Part shown: one piece after another, positions 24,965 to 34,531 of the stretch | How positions within the stretch are numbered: position 1 is the first letter of the stretch | How the letters are laid out: every line of letters begins with the position of its first letter | Source: Actinomycetota bacterium | GTDB lineage: Bacteria > Actinomycetota > Actinomycetes > S36-B12 > UBA5976 | Reading direction: 5' to 3' | Length of the DNA stretch: 64,000 nucleotides | Assembly (NCBI GenBank): GCA_947452765.1 | Contig: CANGDR010000007.1 | Span: 1-64,000, forward strand | Notes under the pieces: model-generated | The model's input: the letters and a program-made list of their open reading frames with translations, nothing else | Databases searched by the model: none | Told to the model about the DNA's origin: nothing | Made by a program: the position numbers and the translations under genes

Positions 24965-25290
24965 GGGTAACTTCCTTAAAAAATTAAGTCTTAGCGCAAC
25001 TTTATTGCAGAATTTGGGCGGCCATTCTGGTAGCCCCTAATTACCTCAGGCAATGGAGAAGACCCCGCAATAAGTATGAGTTACTGCGGGGCCTTTATTT
25101 CGTCAGAAGCTGACTTTGCCCTGCGGTGACACTGTTGCGCTGCATCGATGATGCCGAGCAATGATCGAACCGGGACGTCAATTCCTAACTAATCCATTCC
25201 TACGCCTGGTAAATCAAGGGTGCAAGGGGTTTTCCAAAAAATACGCCAGTTTGTTATGAAACTGCCCACTAGTTCGTTGAATAACTGAAC
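24965..25290. other. Gene-free stretch with hairpins (nothing recognised)
   Basis: 326 bases between the dehydrogenase 5' end and the yaaA 3' end. Besides the GC-rich hairpin at 25063-25091 I see small inverted repeats (GTCAG..CTGAC near 25102, GCATC..GATGC near 25142). No ORF, known riboswitch motif or RNA gene could be recognised on either strand. The dehydrogenase promoter should lie at its left end. Confidence 0.5.
25063..25091. terminator. GC-rich hairpin, possible terminator
   Basis: Seven-base-pair stem CCCCGCA / TGCGGGG with partial extension (TAA/TTA after one mismatch). Read on the plus strand it is followed by CCTTTATTT; on the minus strand, where it would end the yaaA operon, the tail is TCTTCT. 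Direction of action is uncertain. Confidence 0.5.
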
Positions 25291-26076
25291 TTAGAGAACT
25301 TCCACGATTACATCAAGGCCCCAAGGTTGGCCGGCCTTTTTTGGTTTGATTACAGCAACATCTACGGCAACTTTGGCAGCCAAAGTTGCCAACTGGTCAA
25401 CTCCATTAACGGATTTTGAAGACTGCGCTAATGCCCGCACTAATCGGCCCTTAGTTGCCTTATTTGAATGGCTGACAACTTTGGGGGCGCCCTTTGGCAT
25501 TTTCTGCATGATGCGAGGAACAACTACTTGCTCAGATATGCCCGGTTCGATTGGCCCAAGTTTTGCATACGTGCCAGATCGCAAATCAATGACAAATTCG
25601 TCGCTTTGGGAAATAAGCGTGGAAATATTTTCACTCCAGAATTTAGTCAGTGAGCCTATTTTCGGCAGTACTGAATCTCCTGAGAATCGATAAGCCGGAA
25701 TGTGATCGCTAACGCTGATTAATCCAAACAATGCGCTCACAACAAAATTCTCGGCTTCAAACTTATTCATCGCAGCGGCGCTTAAAGTATCTATTTCAAT
25801 CGCGTCATATAGTACGCCGGTGTAGACCTGCCAAGCAGGAGCAGTTGGCGCAGTCAGTAACTCAAGATCTCGAGTGATTTCAAAATCTTGTTTTGCACTA
25901 GTTCCTAAAATGCTTCGCACTTTTGGCTTTGGTCCGCTGGCAACTTTAACGAGTTCAGCAATTAATTGATCACGCTTGGAATTCAATTCCGGAAAACTTA
26001 ACTGTGAAAGGCCTAGCTTCTTTTTGCCGGAAGCATCTGTTTTACCTTCAGAAGGCGGTAGCAAAATCAACGTCAT
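25291..26076 (-). CDS. yaaA: YaaA family peroxide stress protein
   Basis: About 261 aa from ATG 26076 (MTLILLPPSEGKT), the standard YaaA N-terminus; the ORF track adds two codons. Other family blocks are VYTGVLYDAI, ALFGLISVSDHIPAYR (consistent with the GLYGLLRPLDxIxPYR-type motif), VIDLRSGTYAKL and VVSHSNKATKGRLVRAL. YaaA lowers free iron during peroxide stress in E. coli and binds DNA; the role in Actinobacteria is less studied. It lies 12 bp after the RNase H gene on the same strand. Confidence 0.88.
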   Translation of the reverse strand: MTLILLPPSEGKTDASGKKKLGLSQLSFPELNSKRDQLIAELVKVASGPKPKVRSILGTSAKQDFEITRDLELLTAPTAPAWQVYTGVLYDAIEIDTLSAAAMNKFEAENFVVSALFGLISVSDHIPAYRFSGDSVLPKIGSLTKFWSENISTLISQSDEFVIDLRSGTYAKLGPIEPGISEQVVVPRIMQKMPKGAPKVVSHSNKATKGRLVRALAQSSKSVNGVDQLATLAAKVAVDVAVIKPKKAGQPWGLDVIVEVL

Positions 26077-26088
26077 AATCAATTGCCC

Positions 26089-26526
26089 TCAGGGACGGGC
26101 AATGATTCCCGAACCACCTGCAAGGTGAGTATCAAGGGCTTCATTAGCTAGCGCGTCAGCATGCTTGTTATCTTCGCGCGGAATCCAGGTATAAGTGACA
26201 TTTCCATAAGGCAAAATTTCTCGTGCTTCCAGCGCTAACTTCTGCATATCAGGACTTTTAATTTTCCAGCGTCCTGACATTTGCTCGACAACTAATTTGC
26301 TATCCATGCGAACTTCAACCAAGGCTTGTGCGTCAATTTCAGCAATAGCGCGAAGGCCGGCGACGAGTCCGTTGTATTCGGCCACGTTATTTGTGGCATG
26401 TCCTAGAACCGCTGCGCGTTCGGCTACTACTTCCCCGGTGTTTGCATTGCGAATCACCGTGCCATACGAGGCATGTCCTGGATTACCGCGCGAGGCTCCG
26501 TCGGCCTCCATCACAAAATGGGTCAC
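26089..26526 (-). CDS. RNase HI-like ribonuclease (actinobacterial type, no phosphatase domain)
   Basis: About 145 aa. Catalytic acids are in VMEADGASRGNPG (Asp), NNVAEYNGLVAG (Glu), VRMDSKLVVEQM (Asp) and DNKHADALANEAL (Asp). It cleaves RNA in RNA-DNA hybrids. In mycobacteria the orthologue (Rv2228c) is fused to a CobC-like phosphatase; here only the RNase H half exists. GTG 26526 was chosen because it overlaps the stop of the zinc-ribbon gene as GTGA, a coupling signal; the ORF track start would overlap that gene by 43 bp. Confidence 0.88.
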   Translation of the reverse strand: MTHFVMEADGASRGNPGHASYGTVIRNANTGEVVAERAAVLGHATNNVAEYNGLVAGLRAIAEIDAQALVEVRMDSKLVVEQMSGRWKIKSPDMQKLALEAREILPYGNVTYTWIPREDNKHADALANEALDTHLAGGSGIIARP

Positions 26527-27272
26527 AGACCAGACTCCGCGGTTCGAACCAGAATCCGTCGACATTGATCGCAGCGCGCAATCGCATCCGGTGCCAAGTT
26601 GCGAATGTGATCGATTTCTTGGGCATCAATAGTGATGTGACAACCTTGGCACGAACCACGATGAATTAACGCAGCCCCAATGCCATCATGATCTGCCCGA
26701 ATCTTGTCATAAAGGGCAATTAGATCTCTAGGCAGTCCGCTGGATAATTCAGTACGCTGCTGAATTATCGAATTACTCTCAAAGTCGATGTCAGCAAATG
26801 TGTCATCTCTAGCTTGGGTCACTTGCGCTAATTTTTCGGTAATCGCAATTTCATCGGCTTCTAAATCGATAACAGCTTGCTGTGCATCTTCGTATTGCTG
26901 CATGATTTCAAGTTCGATGTCTTCAAGTTCAGCTTGCCGCTTTGCCAGCGTTGCAATTTCATGTTGCAGACTTTCCAATTCTTTGGCCGCTGAAACCGCG
27001 CCCGCATCTAACCGATCTTGATCTCGCTTAGCCCGAGCAACTACCTGTTCAACGTCAGATTCAGCTTTAAGTTGATTCAGCTTCAGATCCGAAGTTTCGG
27101 TTTTGGCAGCTACTAACCGCATCTTGATTGAGCCCAACTCAACTTCTAGATCTTGGGCCTGGGAAATTTCCGGAACCGAGGCGCGCTTATGGGCTAATTG
27201 GAGAATTTTGGTATCAAATGCTTGGACATCAAGGAGCGCCTGTTGGTGTTCGGCGCTTGCAGTTACTGCCAT
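26523..27272 (-). CDS. Coiled-coil zinc-ribbon protein (DUF164/Rv2229c family)
   Basis: 249 aa. Residues 8-180 are predominantly heptad-like coiled coil rich in Glu, Ala, Gln and Leu; the C-terminal end carries a C4 zinc ribbon, GSCQGCHITI and ARCDQCRRIL (CxxC...CxxC). This conserved actinobacterial protein pairs with the RNase H gene. The molecular function is not settled; nucleic-acid-related roles have been suggested for the family. It overlaps the next gene by 4 bp (GTGA). Confidence 0.9.
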   Translation of the reverse strand: MAVTASAEHQQALLDVQAFDTKILQLAHKRASVPEISQAQDLEVELGSIKMRLVAAKTETSDLKLNQLKAESDVEQVVARAKRDQDRLDAGAVSAAKELESLQHEIATLAKRQAELEDIELEIMQQYEDAQQAVIDLEADEIAITEKLAQVTQARDDTFADIDFESNSIIQQRTELSSGLPRDLIALYDKIRADHDGIGAALIHRGSCQGCHITIDAQEIDHIRNLAPDAIARCDQCRRILVRTAESGL

Positions 27273-27339
27273 TGTGTCTCCGAAAGTTGAGAAAACTATT
27301 TACTTTCTTGTAAGACTACCGCTGCCGCCAACTTTGGGG

Positions 27340-28140
27340 CTATGCCACCTGAATCGAAGTTTTTGCCAGCCCCATCCAATAGCCGTCGATGACAACGTCT
27401 GGGGCTGAGTTGGCGTTACTTGCCGCGCCCAGCGTGACAAAAAGTGGCGATAGGTGTTCAACCGTTGGATGTGCGTAGGGCATGCCTGGAGCTAGTTCCT
27501 TAAAGTTCATCAAGGTATCCATGTCGGAACGGGCAATTGCCTCTTTGGCCCACAAGTCGAAGTCCACACTCCAGCCTGGCGGTGTGGCTCCAATCCGAAA
27601 TTCCCGAAGGTAAGGCAAACCATGAGTCAAAAATCCGGAGCCAATAATTAGCACGCCATGATCGCGAAGTGGTGCCAGGCGCTGTCCAAGTTCAAAAAGC
27701 TGTTTTGGATCGTGCGAAGGAATAGACATCTGAAGGACCGGGATGTTTGCGTCCGGATACATCACCATTAACGGCACAAACGCACCATGATCAAGTCCGC
27801 GCTGTGGTTGATCTGAAACGTTTTGGTGATCGGGTAAAACACTCTTTACTAAATCTGCGAGTGCTCCTGCATCAGGTGTTTGATACTGCAGCTGGTAGTA
27901 CTTTGGATCAAATCCCCCAAAGTCATAAACAAGTGGCGTGCCGTGATCAGTTGCGCCTAAAGTTAGCGGCGCAGATTCCCAATGTGCCGAAACAATCAGA
28001 ATTGCTTTTGGTCGCACGATAGTGCCAGAAAGATCGTTAAGTTGCCCGCTCCAAATTGGATCGTCCAGAAGCGGTGGAGCGCCATGGCCGATGTAAAGCG
28101 CTGGCATTTTTGTTTCGAGAGAATCGGTCACTCTCACCAC
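27340..28140 (-). CDS. YgiD/LigB-type extradiol ring-cleavage dioxygenase
   Basis: Up to 266 aa. ALYIGHGAPPLLDD near the start gives the first metal histidine, LIVSAHWE the second, and GLDHGAFVPLMVMYP and IGSGFLTHGLPYL further conserved His residues. This is the single-domain class III extradiol family to which 4,5-DOPA dioxygenase (YgiD) belongs. The substrate in this organism is unknown. The ATG at residue 12 (28107) would give the more usual N-terminus MPALYIGHG; the upstream GTG at 28140 has an AGGA element, so both are possible. Confidence 0.85.
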   Translation of the reverse strand: MVRVTDSLETKMPALYIGHGAPPLLDDPIWSGQLNDLSGTIVRPKAILIVSAHWESAPLTLGATDHGTPLVYDFGGFDPKYYQLQYQTPDAGALADLVKSVLPDHQNVSDQPQRGLDHGAFVPLMVMYPDANIPVLQMSIPSHDPKQLFELGQRLAPLRDHGVLIIGSGFLTHGLPYLREFRIGATPPGWSVDFDLWAKEAIARSDMDTLMNFKELAPGMPYAHPTVEHLSPLFVTLGAASNANSAPDVVIDGYWMGLAKTSIQVA

Positions 28141-28187
28141 ATCCTAGATAGTTTAACTTTCAACTACATTAACACACATCTCTCCCA

Positions 28188-28217
28188 TTTCATGCATTGC
28201 CAAAATTCAGATAAGAT
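28188..28217 (+). promoter_or_regulatory. tRNA-Val promoter
   Basis: TTTCAT (28188-28193) and TAAGAT (28212-28217) with 18 bp between them, ending 13 bases before the tRNA. The -35 box is weak. Confidence 0.45.
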
Positions 28218-28230
28218 CGTCGAGCACGTC

Positions 28231-28307
28231 GGGCGCTTAGCTCAGTTGGCTAGAGCATCTCGTTTACACCGAGAGGGTCAGGGGTTCGAGTCCCTTAGCG
28301 CCCACCA
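28231..28307 (+). tRNA. tRNA-Val (anticodon TAC)
   Basis: Full cloverleaf: acceptor GGGCGCT/AGCGCCC, D-arm with AGCTCAGTTGGCTAGAGC, anticodon loop TTTACAC giving UAC, T-arm with GGTTCGAGTCC, discriminator A and an encoded CCA. Confidence 0.96.
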
Positions 28308-28332
28308 AAAAATCCCCCACAAGGGGATTTTT
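28308..28332 (+). terminator. Terminator of tRNA-Val
   Basis: AAAAATCCCC-CACAA-GGGGATTTTTT: a short GC stem with A/T extension followed by a T-run, directly behind the tRNA. Confidence 0.85.
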
Positions 28333-28369
28333 TACTTTCTAGAGGTGTCAATGATTTTGGACAATAAAA

Positions 28370-28408
28370 AACCAAGGTTGGTGGGTCTCGGGTCCACACC
28401 AACCTTGG
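28370..28408 (-). terminator. Terminator of the peroxiredoxin gene
   Basis: A 12-bp perfect stem (CCAAGGTTGGTG / CACCAACCTTGG) with an 11- to 13-base loop. Read on the minus strand it is followed by TTTTTTATT, so it terminates the gene at 28482-28940. Confidence 0.85.
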
Positions 28409-28481
28409 CGTAACTATTCGACACCAACTTTCGCAAGTCCGCATCTTTTAGAGAACCGGACAAATTACTTGCGGCTGGAAA

Positions 28482-28940
28482 TTAAAGTGCGGCTAGCGCT
28501 GCCTTGTATTCATCGGTATTTCGGGCATCTCCAGGGCCGTTAACTACCGACCAGCGCAGGATGCCTGCCTTATCAATGACGAAGGTTCCGCGCATCGAGA
28601 AACCGCGTGGCTCAAACCAGGATCCGTAAGTTTTGGAAATTTCGCCGTGTGGCCAGAAGTCGGAAAGCAGCGGGTAGTCAAGGTTCTCTTGTTCCGCGAA
28701 AACCTTTTGGGATGCGGAAGTATCGCATGAGATTCCCAGCACCTGCACATCGTCAGAAACAAAGGCTGCACGCTGGTCTTGGATTTCGCAAAGTTCGCCG
28801 GTGCAAATACCTGTGAATGCCATTGGGAAGAAAACAAGTACGACATTCTTCTTGCCTCGGAAGTCTGAAAGTTTTACATCTTCACCGAACTGATTTTGCA
28901 GGGTGAAGTCTGGGGCTTCTTGTCCAATTTCTACTGACAT
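28482..28940 (-). CDS. ahpE: AhpE-type peroxiredoxin
   Basis: 152 aa cytoplasmic thiol peroxidase. The peroxidatic cysteine lies in FFPMAFTGICTGELCEI (about residue 46), and the downstream LLSDFWPHGEISKTYG is characteristic of the one-cysteine AhpE group of mycobacteria. It reduces peroxides using thiols. The resolving partner is not visible nearby. It is the neighbour of the DUF3052 gene as in other Actinobacteria and has its own terminator. Confidence 0.9.
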   Translation of the reverse strand: MSVEIGQEAPDFTLQNQFGEDVKLSDFRGKKNVVLVFFPMAFTGICTGELCEIQDQRAAFVSDDVQVLGISCDTSASQKVFAEQENLDYPLLSDFWPHGEISKTYGSWFEPRGFSMRGTFVIDKAGILRWSVVNGPGDARNTDEYKAALAAL

Positions 28941-28988
28941 GTGTTTTCCATTTCGTTTGGTTAATAAATTAAGAATAAAGATTTGGGA

Positions 28989-29450
28989 TTAGCGGCGTGA
29001 CTTTGGAGCCACAAGTCGAGTGCCTTGCCAGTCTGGGGCTGCATTGATATTGCTGGTTGATTGCAGTCCGGCGGTTGGCGCTGCGTCAGCAATGTCTTCC
29101 GGTTCCACGTGACCTGAGCGACCAGGCTTTGGTGTCATCAACCAGATCACACCATTATCGGCAAGCGGTCCGAGTGCATCGACGAGCGTATCCACTAGAT
29201 CTCCGTCGTCTGCTCGCCACCAAAGCAGGACTGCATCGACAACATCATCAAAGGCTTCATCAACTAATTCCGCCGCTGCTGCAATTGCATCCGAGACAGA
29301 TTTATCGCAATCAACGTCGAAACCTAGCTCTTGGACTATCAGTCCCTCGCCTAACCCAAACTTGCTGGCTAACCTTGGAGCGGCGCCTTCTTGTGAACCC
29401 ACCTGCCTAGTCCACCCGAGTCCGGATAAAAAGGCAACTGCAATCGTCAT
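28989..29450 (-). CDS. DUF3052 family protein (Rv2239c-like)
   Basis: 153 aa from ATG 29450. The family core is complete: FGLGEGLIVQELGFDVDCD, SELVDE-like AAELVDEAFDDVVDAVLLWWRADDGDLVDTLVDALGPLADNGVIWLMTPKPGR and ADAAPTAGLQ near the C-terminus. Conserved in Actinobacteria next to aceE; function unknown. The ORF track places the start at 29774, but that would run 200 bases into aceE antisense, so the extra 108 codons are spurious. Confidence 0.88.
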   Translation of the reverse strand: MTIAVAFLSGLGWTRQVGSQEGAAPRLASKFGLGEGLIVQELGFDVDCDKSVSDAIAAAAELVDEAFDDVVDAVLLWWRADDGDLVDTLVDALGPLADNGVIWLMTPKPGRSGHVEPEDIADAAPTAGLQSTSNINAAPDWQGTRLVAPKSRR

Positions 29451-29565
29451 ATTTCCCGGTGCAATTTGCCAGAATTTAACCACGCGGTGAATCGACTTGG
29501 TAACGAATAGGACACAATAGAGCAGTAAGGCTCGGGCTAAATCAACATCTAGGCAGGTAAACCGC

Positions 29566-32301
29566 GTGACAAACTCTCCAAATCGAGATTCGCTGATCGC
29601 CGAGGGAATGCCTACCCAATATGTAGACGTCAACCCAGAAGAGACCCGCGAATGGCTGGAGTCTTTGGATGCCTTGATCGAAACGCACGGCGAACAACGT
29701 GCCCGCCACATTATGTTGTCGCTGATTCGCCACTCTTCAGAACGCAATGTTGGGCTGCCGAGCTTACGTAGCACTGACTACATCAACACCATCTCGCCTG
29801 ACCGCGAACCTGAGTTTCCTGGTGATGAAACAATCGAACGACGAATCCGCGCCTACATTCGCTGGAATGCCGCAATGCTCGTTCATCGCGCGCAACGTCC
29901 CGGTGTTGGTGTTGGCGGACACATTTCAACTTATGCATCAAGTGCATCGCTTTATGAAGTTGGCTTCAACCATTTCTTCCGTGGACCTGATCACGAAGGT
30001 GGCGGGGACCAAGTTTTCTTCCAGGGCCACGCCTCCCCTGGCATGTATGCGCGAGCATTTCTCGAAGGTCGTCTGAGCGGCGATCGACTCGATGGCTTCC
30101 GCCAAGAACTTTCTGCCGCGCCAAACGGTTTGCCGTCATATCCGCATCCACGTTTGATGCCAGACTTCTGGCAGTTTCCAACAGTGTCAATGGGCCTTGG
30201 TCCGATGAATGCGATTTACCAAGCGCGCTTCAATCGCTACTTGCATCACCGCGGGATCAAGGACACATCGCAACAGCGTGTATGGGCATTCCTTGGCGAT
30301 GGCGAAATGGATGAGCCGGAATCACTTGGTGCAATTGGAATTGCTGCGCGCGAAGAACTAGATAACTTAACGTTTGTTATTAACTGCAACTTGCAACGCC
30401 TTGATGGCCCAGTTCGCGGTAACGGCAAGATCATTCAAGAGCTTGAATCTCACTTCCGTGGTGCTGGGTGGAATGTCATCAAAGTTATTTGGGGTCGCGA
30501 GTGGGATGAACTCCTGGACATCGATAACGAAGGTGCCCTCGTTAATTTGATGAATCGCACTCCAGACGGTGACTTCCAAACTTACAAAACTGAAAACGGC
30601 GGCTTTGTTCGCGACAACTTCTTTGGTCGGGATCCGCGCACCAAGGCCATGGTCGAGGGCTGGTCAGATGAAAAGGTCTGGAACTTAAAGCGCGGTGGCC
30701 ACGACTACAAGAAGATGTATGCGGCTTATGCGGCTGCCGAAGCTCACACTGGTCAACCAACCGTAATTCTGGCTAAGACCATTAAGGGCTGGACACTTGG
30801 CTCGCACTTCGAAGGTCGTAATGCCACGCACCAGATGAAGAAGCTAACCCACGAGGACTTACAGGAATTCCGGGATCGGCTACAGATTCCATTTACGAAT
30901 GATCAACTTGACGATAAATTGCCACCGTATTACCACCCAGGTGACAACCACGAGCACATTCAATATCTACATGAGCGTCGTCGCGCGTTAGGTGGATACG
31001 TTCCTTCGCGAAACCCAGTTTCACGGCCACTATCGCTTCCGGACAATGATCTTTACAAAGACATGAAAACTGGATCCGGCAATCAGGCAGTTGCCACCAC
31101 CATGGCTTTCGTGCGCCTACTTCGTGAATTAGTTCGACACGAAGGTATCGGAAACCGAATTGTTCCAATAATTCCGGATGAAGCTCGAACGTTTGGCATG
31201 GACAGCTTTTTCCCAACGTTAAAGATCTATTCACCACATGGCCAGCAATACATGTCAGTTGACCGCGAGCTTATGCTTTCGTACAAAGAATCCGAAGTTG
31301 GCCAGATTCTGCACGAAGGAATTAACGAAGCAGGCTCGGTTGCATCGTGGACTGCAGTTGCAACTTCATATTCAACACATAACGAACCAATGATTCCGGT
31401 TTACGTTTTCTATTCCATGTTTGGCTTCCAGCGAACTGGCGATTCATTCTGGCTTGCTGGCGACCAGATGTCACGTGGGTTTGTGTTAGGCGCGACCGCT
31501 GGTCGAACCACGCTTAATGGTGAAGGACTACAACACGAAGATGGGCACTCGCATCTTCTTGCGTCAACTAATCCTGCGGTCGTTGCATACGACCCTGCGT
31601 TTGCTTTCGAAATATCACATATTGTGCAAGACGGTTTACGTCGGATGTATGGCGAGAACTCCGAAAACGTTTATTACTACCTGACGCTTTACAACGAGCC
31701 ATACATCCAGCCGGTTGAACCTGCCAACGTAGATGTTGAAGGTATCTTGCGCGGTATGCACCTATTTGCTCCAGCATCAGATACTTCTGGACCACGTGCT
31801 CAGATCTTGGCATCTGGAGTTTCCGTCCCGTGGGCAATTGAAGCCCAGCGCCTGCTTCAAGCAGATTGGGGCGTAAATGCTGATGTTTGGTCAGTTACGT
31901 CATGGAACGAGTTGCGGCGCGAAGGCCTAGAAGTAGATCGTCACAACTTGTTGCATCCATCTGGCGATCGATTGGAAAGTTTTGTAACAAAGAAACTTAA
32001 GGCCGCACCTGGTCCAGTTATTGCAGTTTCAGATTTCATGCGCGCAGTACAAGATCAGATTCGCGATTATGTGCCGTCTGATTTCGTATCGCTCGGTACT
32101 GATGGTTGGGGTATGTCAGATACTCGCGGCGCACTTCGCCGTCACTTCTTAGTGGATGCCCAAAGCATCACCGTTCAGACTTTGGCAATGCTTGCCAAAC
32201 GCGGTGAATTTGAGCCAGTAAAGGTTCAGGAAGCGATCGATCGCTACCAACTAAACGATCCGAAGGCGGCCGGAGCTGGTAACACCGAAGGCAGCGGCTG
32301 A
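29566..32301 (+). CDS. aceE: Pyruvate dehydrogenase E1 component (homodimeric)
   Basis: 911 aa thiamine-diphosphate enzyme that decarboxylates pyruvate and passes the acetyl group to lipoylated E2. The ThDP motif is [15 protein letters not shown]...TFVINCNLQ at about residues 243-280. [11 protein letters not shown]-like [16 protein letters not shown] and the E1 C-terminal domain ([20 protein letters not shown]) complete it. In Actinobacteria homodimeric AceE works in a shared pyruvate/2-oxoglutarate complex. The start is GTG; it is divergent from DUF3052 (115 bp) and overlaps the next gene by one base. Confidence 0.97.
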   Translation: MTNSPNRDSLIAEGMPTQYVDVNPEETREWLESLDALIETHGEQRARHIMLSLIRHSSERNVGLPSLRSTDYINTISPDREPEFPGDETIERRIRAYIRWNAAMLVHRAQRPGVGVGGHISTYASSASLYEVGFNHFFRGPDHEGGGDQVFFQGHASPGMYARAFLEGRLSGDRLDGFRQELSAAPNGLPSYPHPRLMPDFWQFPTVSMGLGPMNAIYQARFNRYLHHRGIKDTSQQRVWAFLGDGEMDEPESLGAIGIAAREELDNLTFVINCNLQRLDGPVRGNGKIIQELESHFRGAGWNVIKVIWGREWDELLDIDNEGALVNLMNRTPDGDFQTYKTENGGFVRDNFFGRDPRTKAMVEGWSDEKVWNLKRGGHDYKKMYAAYAAAEAHTGQPTVILAKTIKGWTLGSHFEGRNATHQMKKLTHEDLQEFRDRLQIPFTNDQLDDKLPPYYHPGDNHEHIQYLHERRRALGGYVPSRNPVSRPLSLPDNDLYKDMKTGSGNQAVATTMAFVRLLRELVRHEGIGNRIVPIIPDEARTFGMDSFFPTLKIYSPHGQQYMSVDRELMLSYKESEVGQILHEGINEAGSVASWTAVATSYSTHNEPMIPVYVFYSMFGFQRTGDSFWLAGDQMSRGFVLGATAGRTTLNGEGLQHEDGHSHLLASTNPAVVAYDPAFAFEISHIVQDGLRRMYGENSENVYYYLTLYNEPYIQPVEPANVDVEGILRGMHLFAPASDTSGPRAQILASGVSVPWAIEAQRLLQADWGVNADVWSVTSWNELRREGLEVDRHNLLHPSGDRLESFVTKKLKAAPGPVIAVSDFMRAVQDQIRDYVPSDFVSLGTDGWGMSDTRGALRRHFLVDAQSITVQTLAMLAKRGEFEPVKVQEAIDRYQLNDPKAAGAGNTEGSG

Positions 32302-33224
32302 TGCGCATTCCGCTCGGCAAAACTGGATTAACGGTCCATCCCCTTTGCTTAGGTGGAAATGTTTTCGGTTGGAGCGCTGATGCGACGCAATCACGAGATG
32401 TACTTGATGCTTACGCATCAGCAGGTGGAAACTTCATTGATACCGCTGACATGTACAGCGAATGGGAAGACGGAAACATCGGTGGCGAAAGCGAAACCAT
32501 AATCGGTGATTGGATGCGCACCAAAGGTAACCGATCCGAAATGATTATCGCTACTAAAGTTGCAAAACTTTCTACCCGGCCCGGCTTATCGGCAGCAAAC
32601 ATTAAGGCTGCTGCCGAAGATTCACTGCGTCGACTTGGCTCTGATTACATAGATATTTACTATGCGCATGAAGATGATGAAGCAACTCCACTCGAAGAAA
32701 CCCTTCAGGCTTTCCACGAACTAGTTGTTGCTGGCAAAGTGCGTCACTTAGGCGCATCGAACTACACCGCGCCGCGGCTAGCTGAGGCGCTACGAATTTC
32801 GCGTGAACTTGGAATAAGCGAATATCAAGTTGTGCAACCGCAATACAACCTCGTTGTGCGCGATGAATTCGAAGGTGCATTGATGGAACTTTCAGTTCGG
32901 GAAAACATTCCATGTCTGCCTTATTTCGCGCTTGCGGCTGGTTTTCTAACTGGTAAGTACCAGCCAGGTGTCGAAGTAGATAGCGTCCGCGCTGACGACA
33001 TGCCTGATTACATGACTGAGCGCGGTTGGGCATTGCTAGCTGCACTAAATCAAGTCGCCGAGGCACACAATGCCTCGATGGCAGCTGCTGCCCTCGGGTG
33101 GTTGCGAGCCCAACCTGGAGTTGCATCTCCGATCGCTAGCGCTCGAACTCCTGAACAACTTGCCCAAATCATGCCGATAGTTGACCTGACATCCGAACAG
33201 GTTGCCGCGCTCAATTCGATTTAA
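32301..33224 (+). CDS. Aldo/keto reductase
   Basis: 307 aa TIM-barrel NADPH oxidoreductase. Catalytic residues appear in NFIDTADMYSEW (Asp, Tyr), IATKVAKL (Lys) and IYYAHEDDEATP (His). RHLGASNYTAPRLAEAL and VVQPQYNLVVR follow the YajO/Tas-like subfamily. The start ATG shares its first base with the aceE stop codon (TGATG), so it is co-translated with aceE. The substrate is unknown. Confidence 0.92.
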   Translation: MRIPLGKTGLTVHPLCLGGNVFGWSADATQSRDVLDAYASAGGNFIDTADMYSEWEDGNIGGESETIIGDWMRTKGNRSEMIIATKVAKLSTRPGLSAANIKAAAEDSLRRLGSDYIDIYYAHEDDEATPLEETLQAFHELVVAGKVRHLGASNYTAPRLAEALRISRELGISEYQVVQPQYNLVVRDEFEGALMELSVRENIPCLPYFALAAGFLTGKYQPGVEVDSVRADDMPDYMTERGWALLAALNQVAEAHNASMAAAALGWLRAQPGVASPIASARTPEQLAQIMPIVDLTSEQVAALNSI

Positions 33225-33244
33225 CCAAGTGGCACACTTGTTGT

Positions 33245-34453
33245 ATGCCTAGGTCGATTCGCGCTACCGATTCAACTCCGGAGCGCATCGCTGCCGAACA
33301 TGCAGTCTTAGCCCGTCGCGTACAACGAATGACCGGCGAACTTACAACTGCTGCAACCTCGCGCATGGATGAAACTTTGCCGTGGTTTCGCGCGCTTTCT
33401 GCTAACGAACGAGCATCGGTCACGATTGTCGCGCAAAGCGGAATAAGCAACTTCGTCGATTGGTTTTCGGCCGGGCTTGAAAGCAAGGACCATGTCGGCG
33501 ATATATTTTCTTCCGCACCCCGCGAACTAGCCCGCGCACTTACCCTGCAACAAACTGTGGAACTGGTTAGAACTTCGATGTCAGTAGTTGAAGAACTCGT
33601 TGACGACATCGCAGGCGATAACCAAGTGCGTCAGTCTTACCTGCGCGAATCACTACTTCGTTATTCGAGTGAAATTGCTTTTGCTGCTGCAGAGTTCTAT
33701 GCGCATGCGGCTGAAACTCGTGGCGCATGGGATGCTCGGCTGCAAGATTTAGTACTCGATGCAATTTTGTCTGGCGCAAGTGGTGATGCACTACTTTCCA
33801 GGGCATCAGCGGCCGGGTGGAATTCAAGTCAAAATGTGTTTGCCTTGATCGGGCCAATTCCATCTAGCCAAAGTGCCTCCGAAGTCGCGATGGAGCAAAT
33901 TCGCCGAACCGCAAAGACTGCAAACCTCGAAGTAATGGTCGGGGTGCATAGCGATCGCTTAGTAACGATCATTGGTGGCATAACTGATGATGCAACTACC
34001 GAATTAGTAGCGCGACCGTTTGTTGCCCACTTTGGATCAGGAACTGTTGTAGTTGGGCCAGTTGTTGCAACGCTCGAGCATGCGCACGAGTCCGCGCATG
34101 CTGCGCTCTCTGGTTTCCGTTCACTTGGATATGTGGCTGACTCCCCTAGGTTGATTAACTCCCAAGATTTGATTGCTGCGCGGGTGCTAAACGGTGACAC
34201 CGCAGCTATCGACCCGATCGTGACCCAAATTCGCAACAATCTAAAAGCTGACGTTATCCAGACCCTGGCTACTTACCTCGAGGAATCCCCTTCGATCGAA
34301 GGTTGCGCTCGAACCCTGTTCGTGCACGTAAACACCGTTAGATACCGGCTTAAGGGTGTACTTGAGGCCACTGGACTCGACCCATTTGAGCCATCCGATG
34401 CCCTAATCCTGCGGTTAGCCCTAATGGTGGAGCGAAATACGGCTAATTTGTAG
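33245..34453 (+). CDS. PucR/CdaR-type regulator of the fatty-acid operon
   Basis: 402 aa. The C-terminus carries the PucR helix-turn-helix: LATYLEESPSIEGCARTLFVHVNTVRYRLKGVLEATGLDP, with a GGDEF-like CdaR region before it (residues 170-290). The N-terminal 160 residues are the conserved part seen in Rv2242 and Streptomyces FasR, which activates the fabD-fabH-acpP-fabF genes. Its place directly upstream of fabD supports the same role. The gap to fabD holds two direct copies of TTTAGTGG, a possible binding site. Confidence 0.88.
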   Translation: MPRSIRATDSTPERIAAEHAVLARRVQRMTGELTTAATSRMDETLPWFRALSANERASVTIVAQSGISNFVDWFSAGLESKDHVGDIFSSAPRELARALTLQQTVELVRTSMSVVEELVDDIAGDNQVRQSYLRESLLRYSSEIAFAAAEFYAHAAETRGAWDARLQDLVLDAILSGASGDALLSRASAAGWNSSQNVFALIGPIPSSQSASEVAMEQIRRTAKTANLEVMVGVHSDRLVTIIGGITDDATTELVARPFVAHFGSGTVVVGPVVATLEHAHESAHAALSGFRSLGYVADSPRLINSQDLIAARVLNGDTAAIDPIVTQIRNNLKADVIQTLATYLEESPSIEGCARTLFVHVNTVRYRLKGVLEATGLDPFEPSDALILRLALMVERNTANL

Positions 34454-34531
34454 GATAGGTACAAGAAAAAGCCCTAGAATTTAGTGGATCGTCACCCTAT
34501 TTAGTGGTTGCCTATACGAAAGACTATCCAA

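Noticed and set aside
24965-25290. Glycine or other riboswitch upstream of the dehydrogenase gene
   Set aside because: I looked on the minus strand for the conserved cores of known riboswitches and could not match any.
26355-26380. GACGAGTC match to the repeat core inside the RNase H gene
   Set aside because: Only nine or so bases agree, it lies within conserved coding sequence and the right half of the repeat is missing, so chance is sufficient.
27982-28413. 143-aa plus-strand ORF spanning the tRNA-Val
   Set aside because: It overlaps the dioxygenase gene antisense and reads through the tRNA and its terminator.
29451-29774. N-terminal extension of the DUF3052 ORF
   Set aside because: It runs antisense to the start of aceE and has no resemblance to the family; ATG 29450 gives the expected protein.
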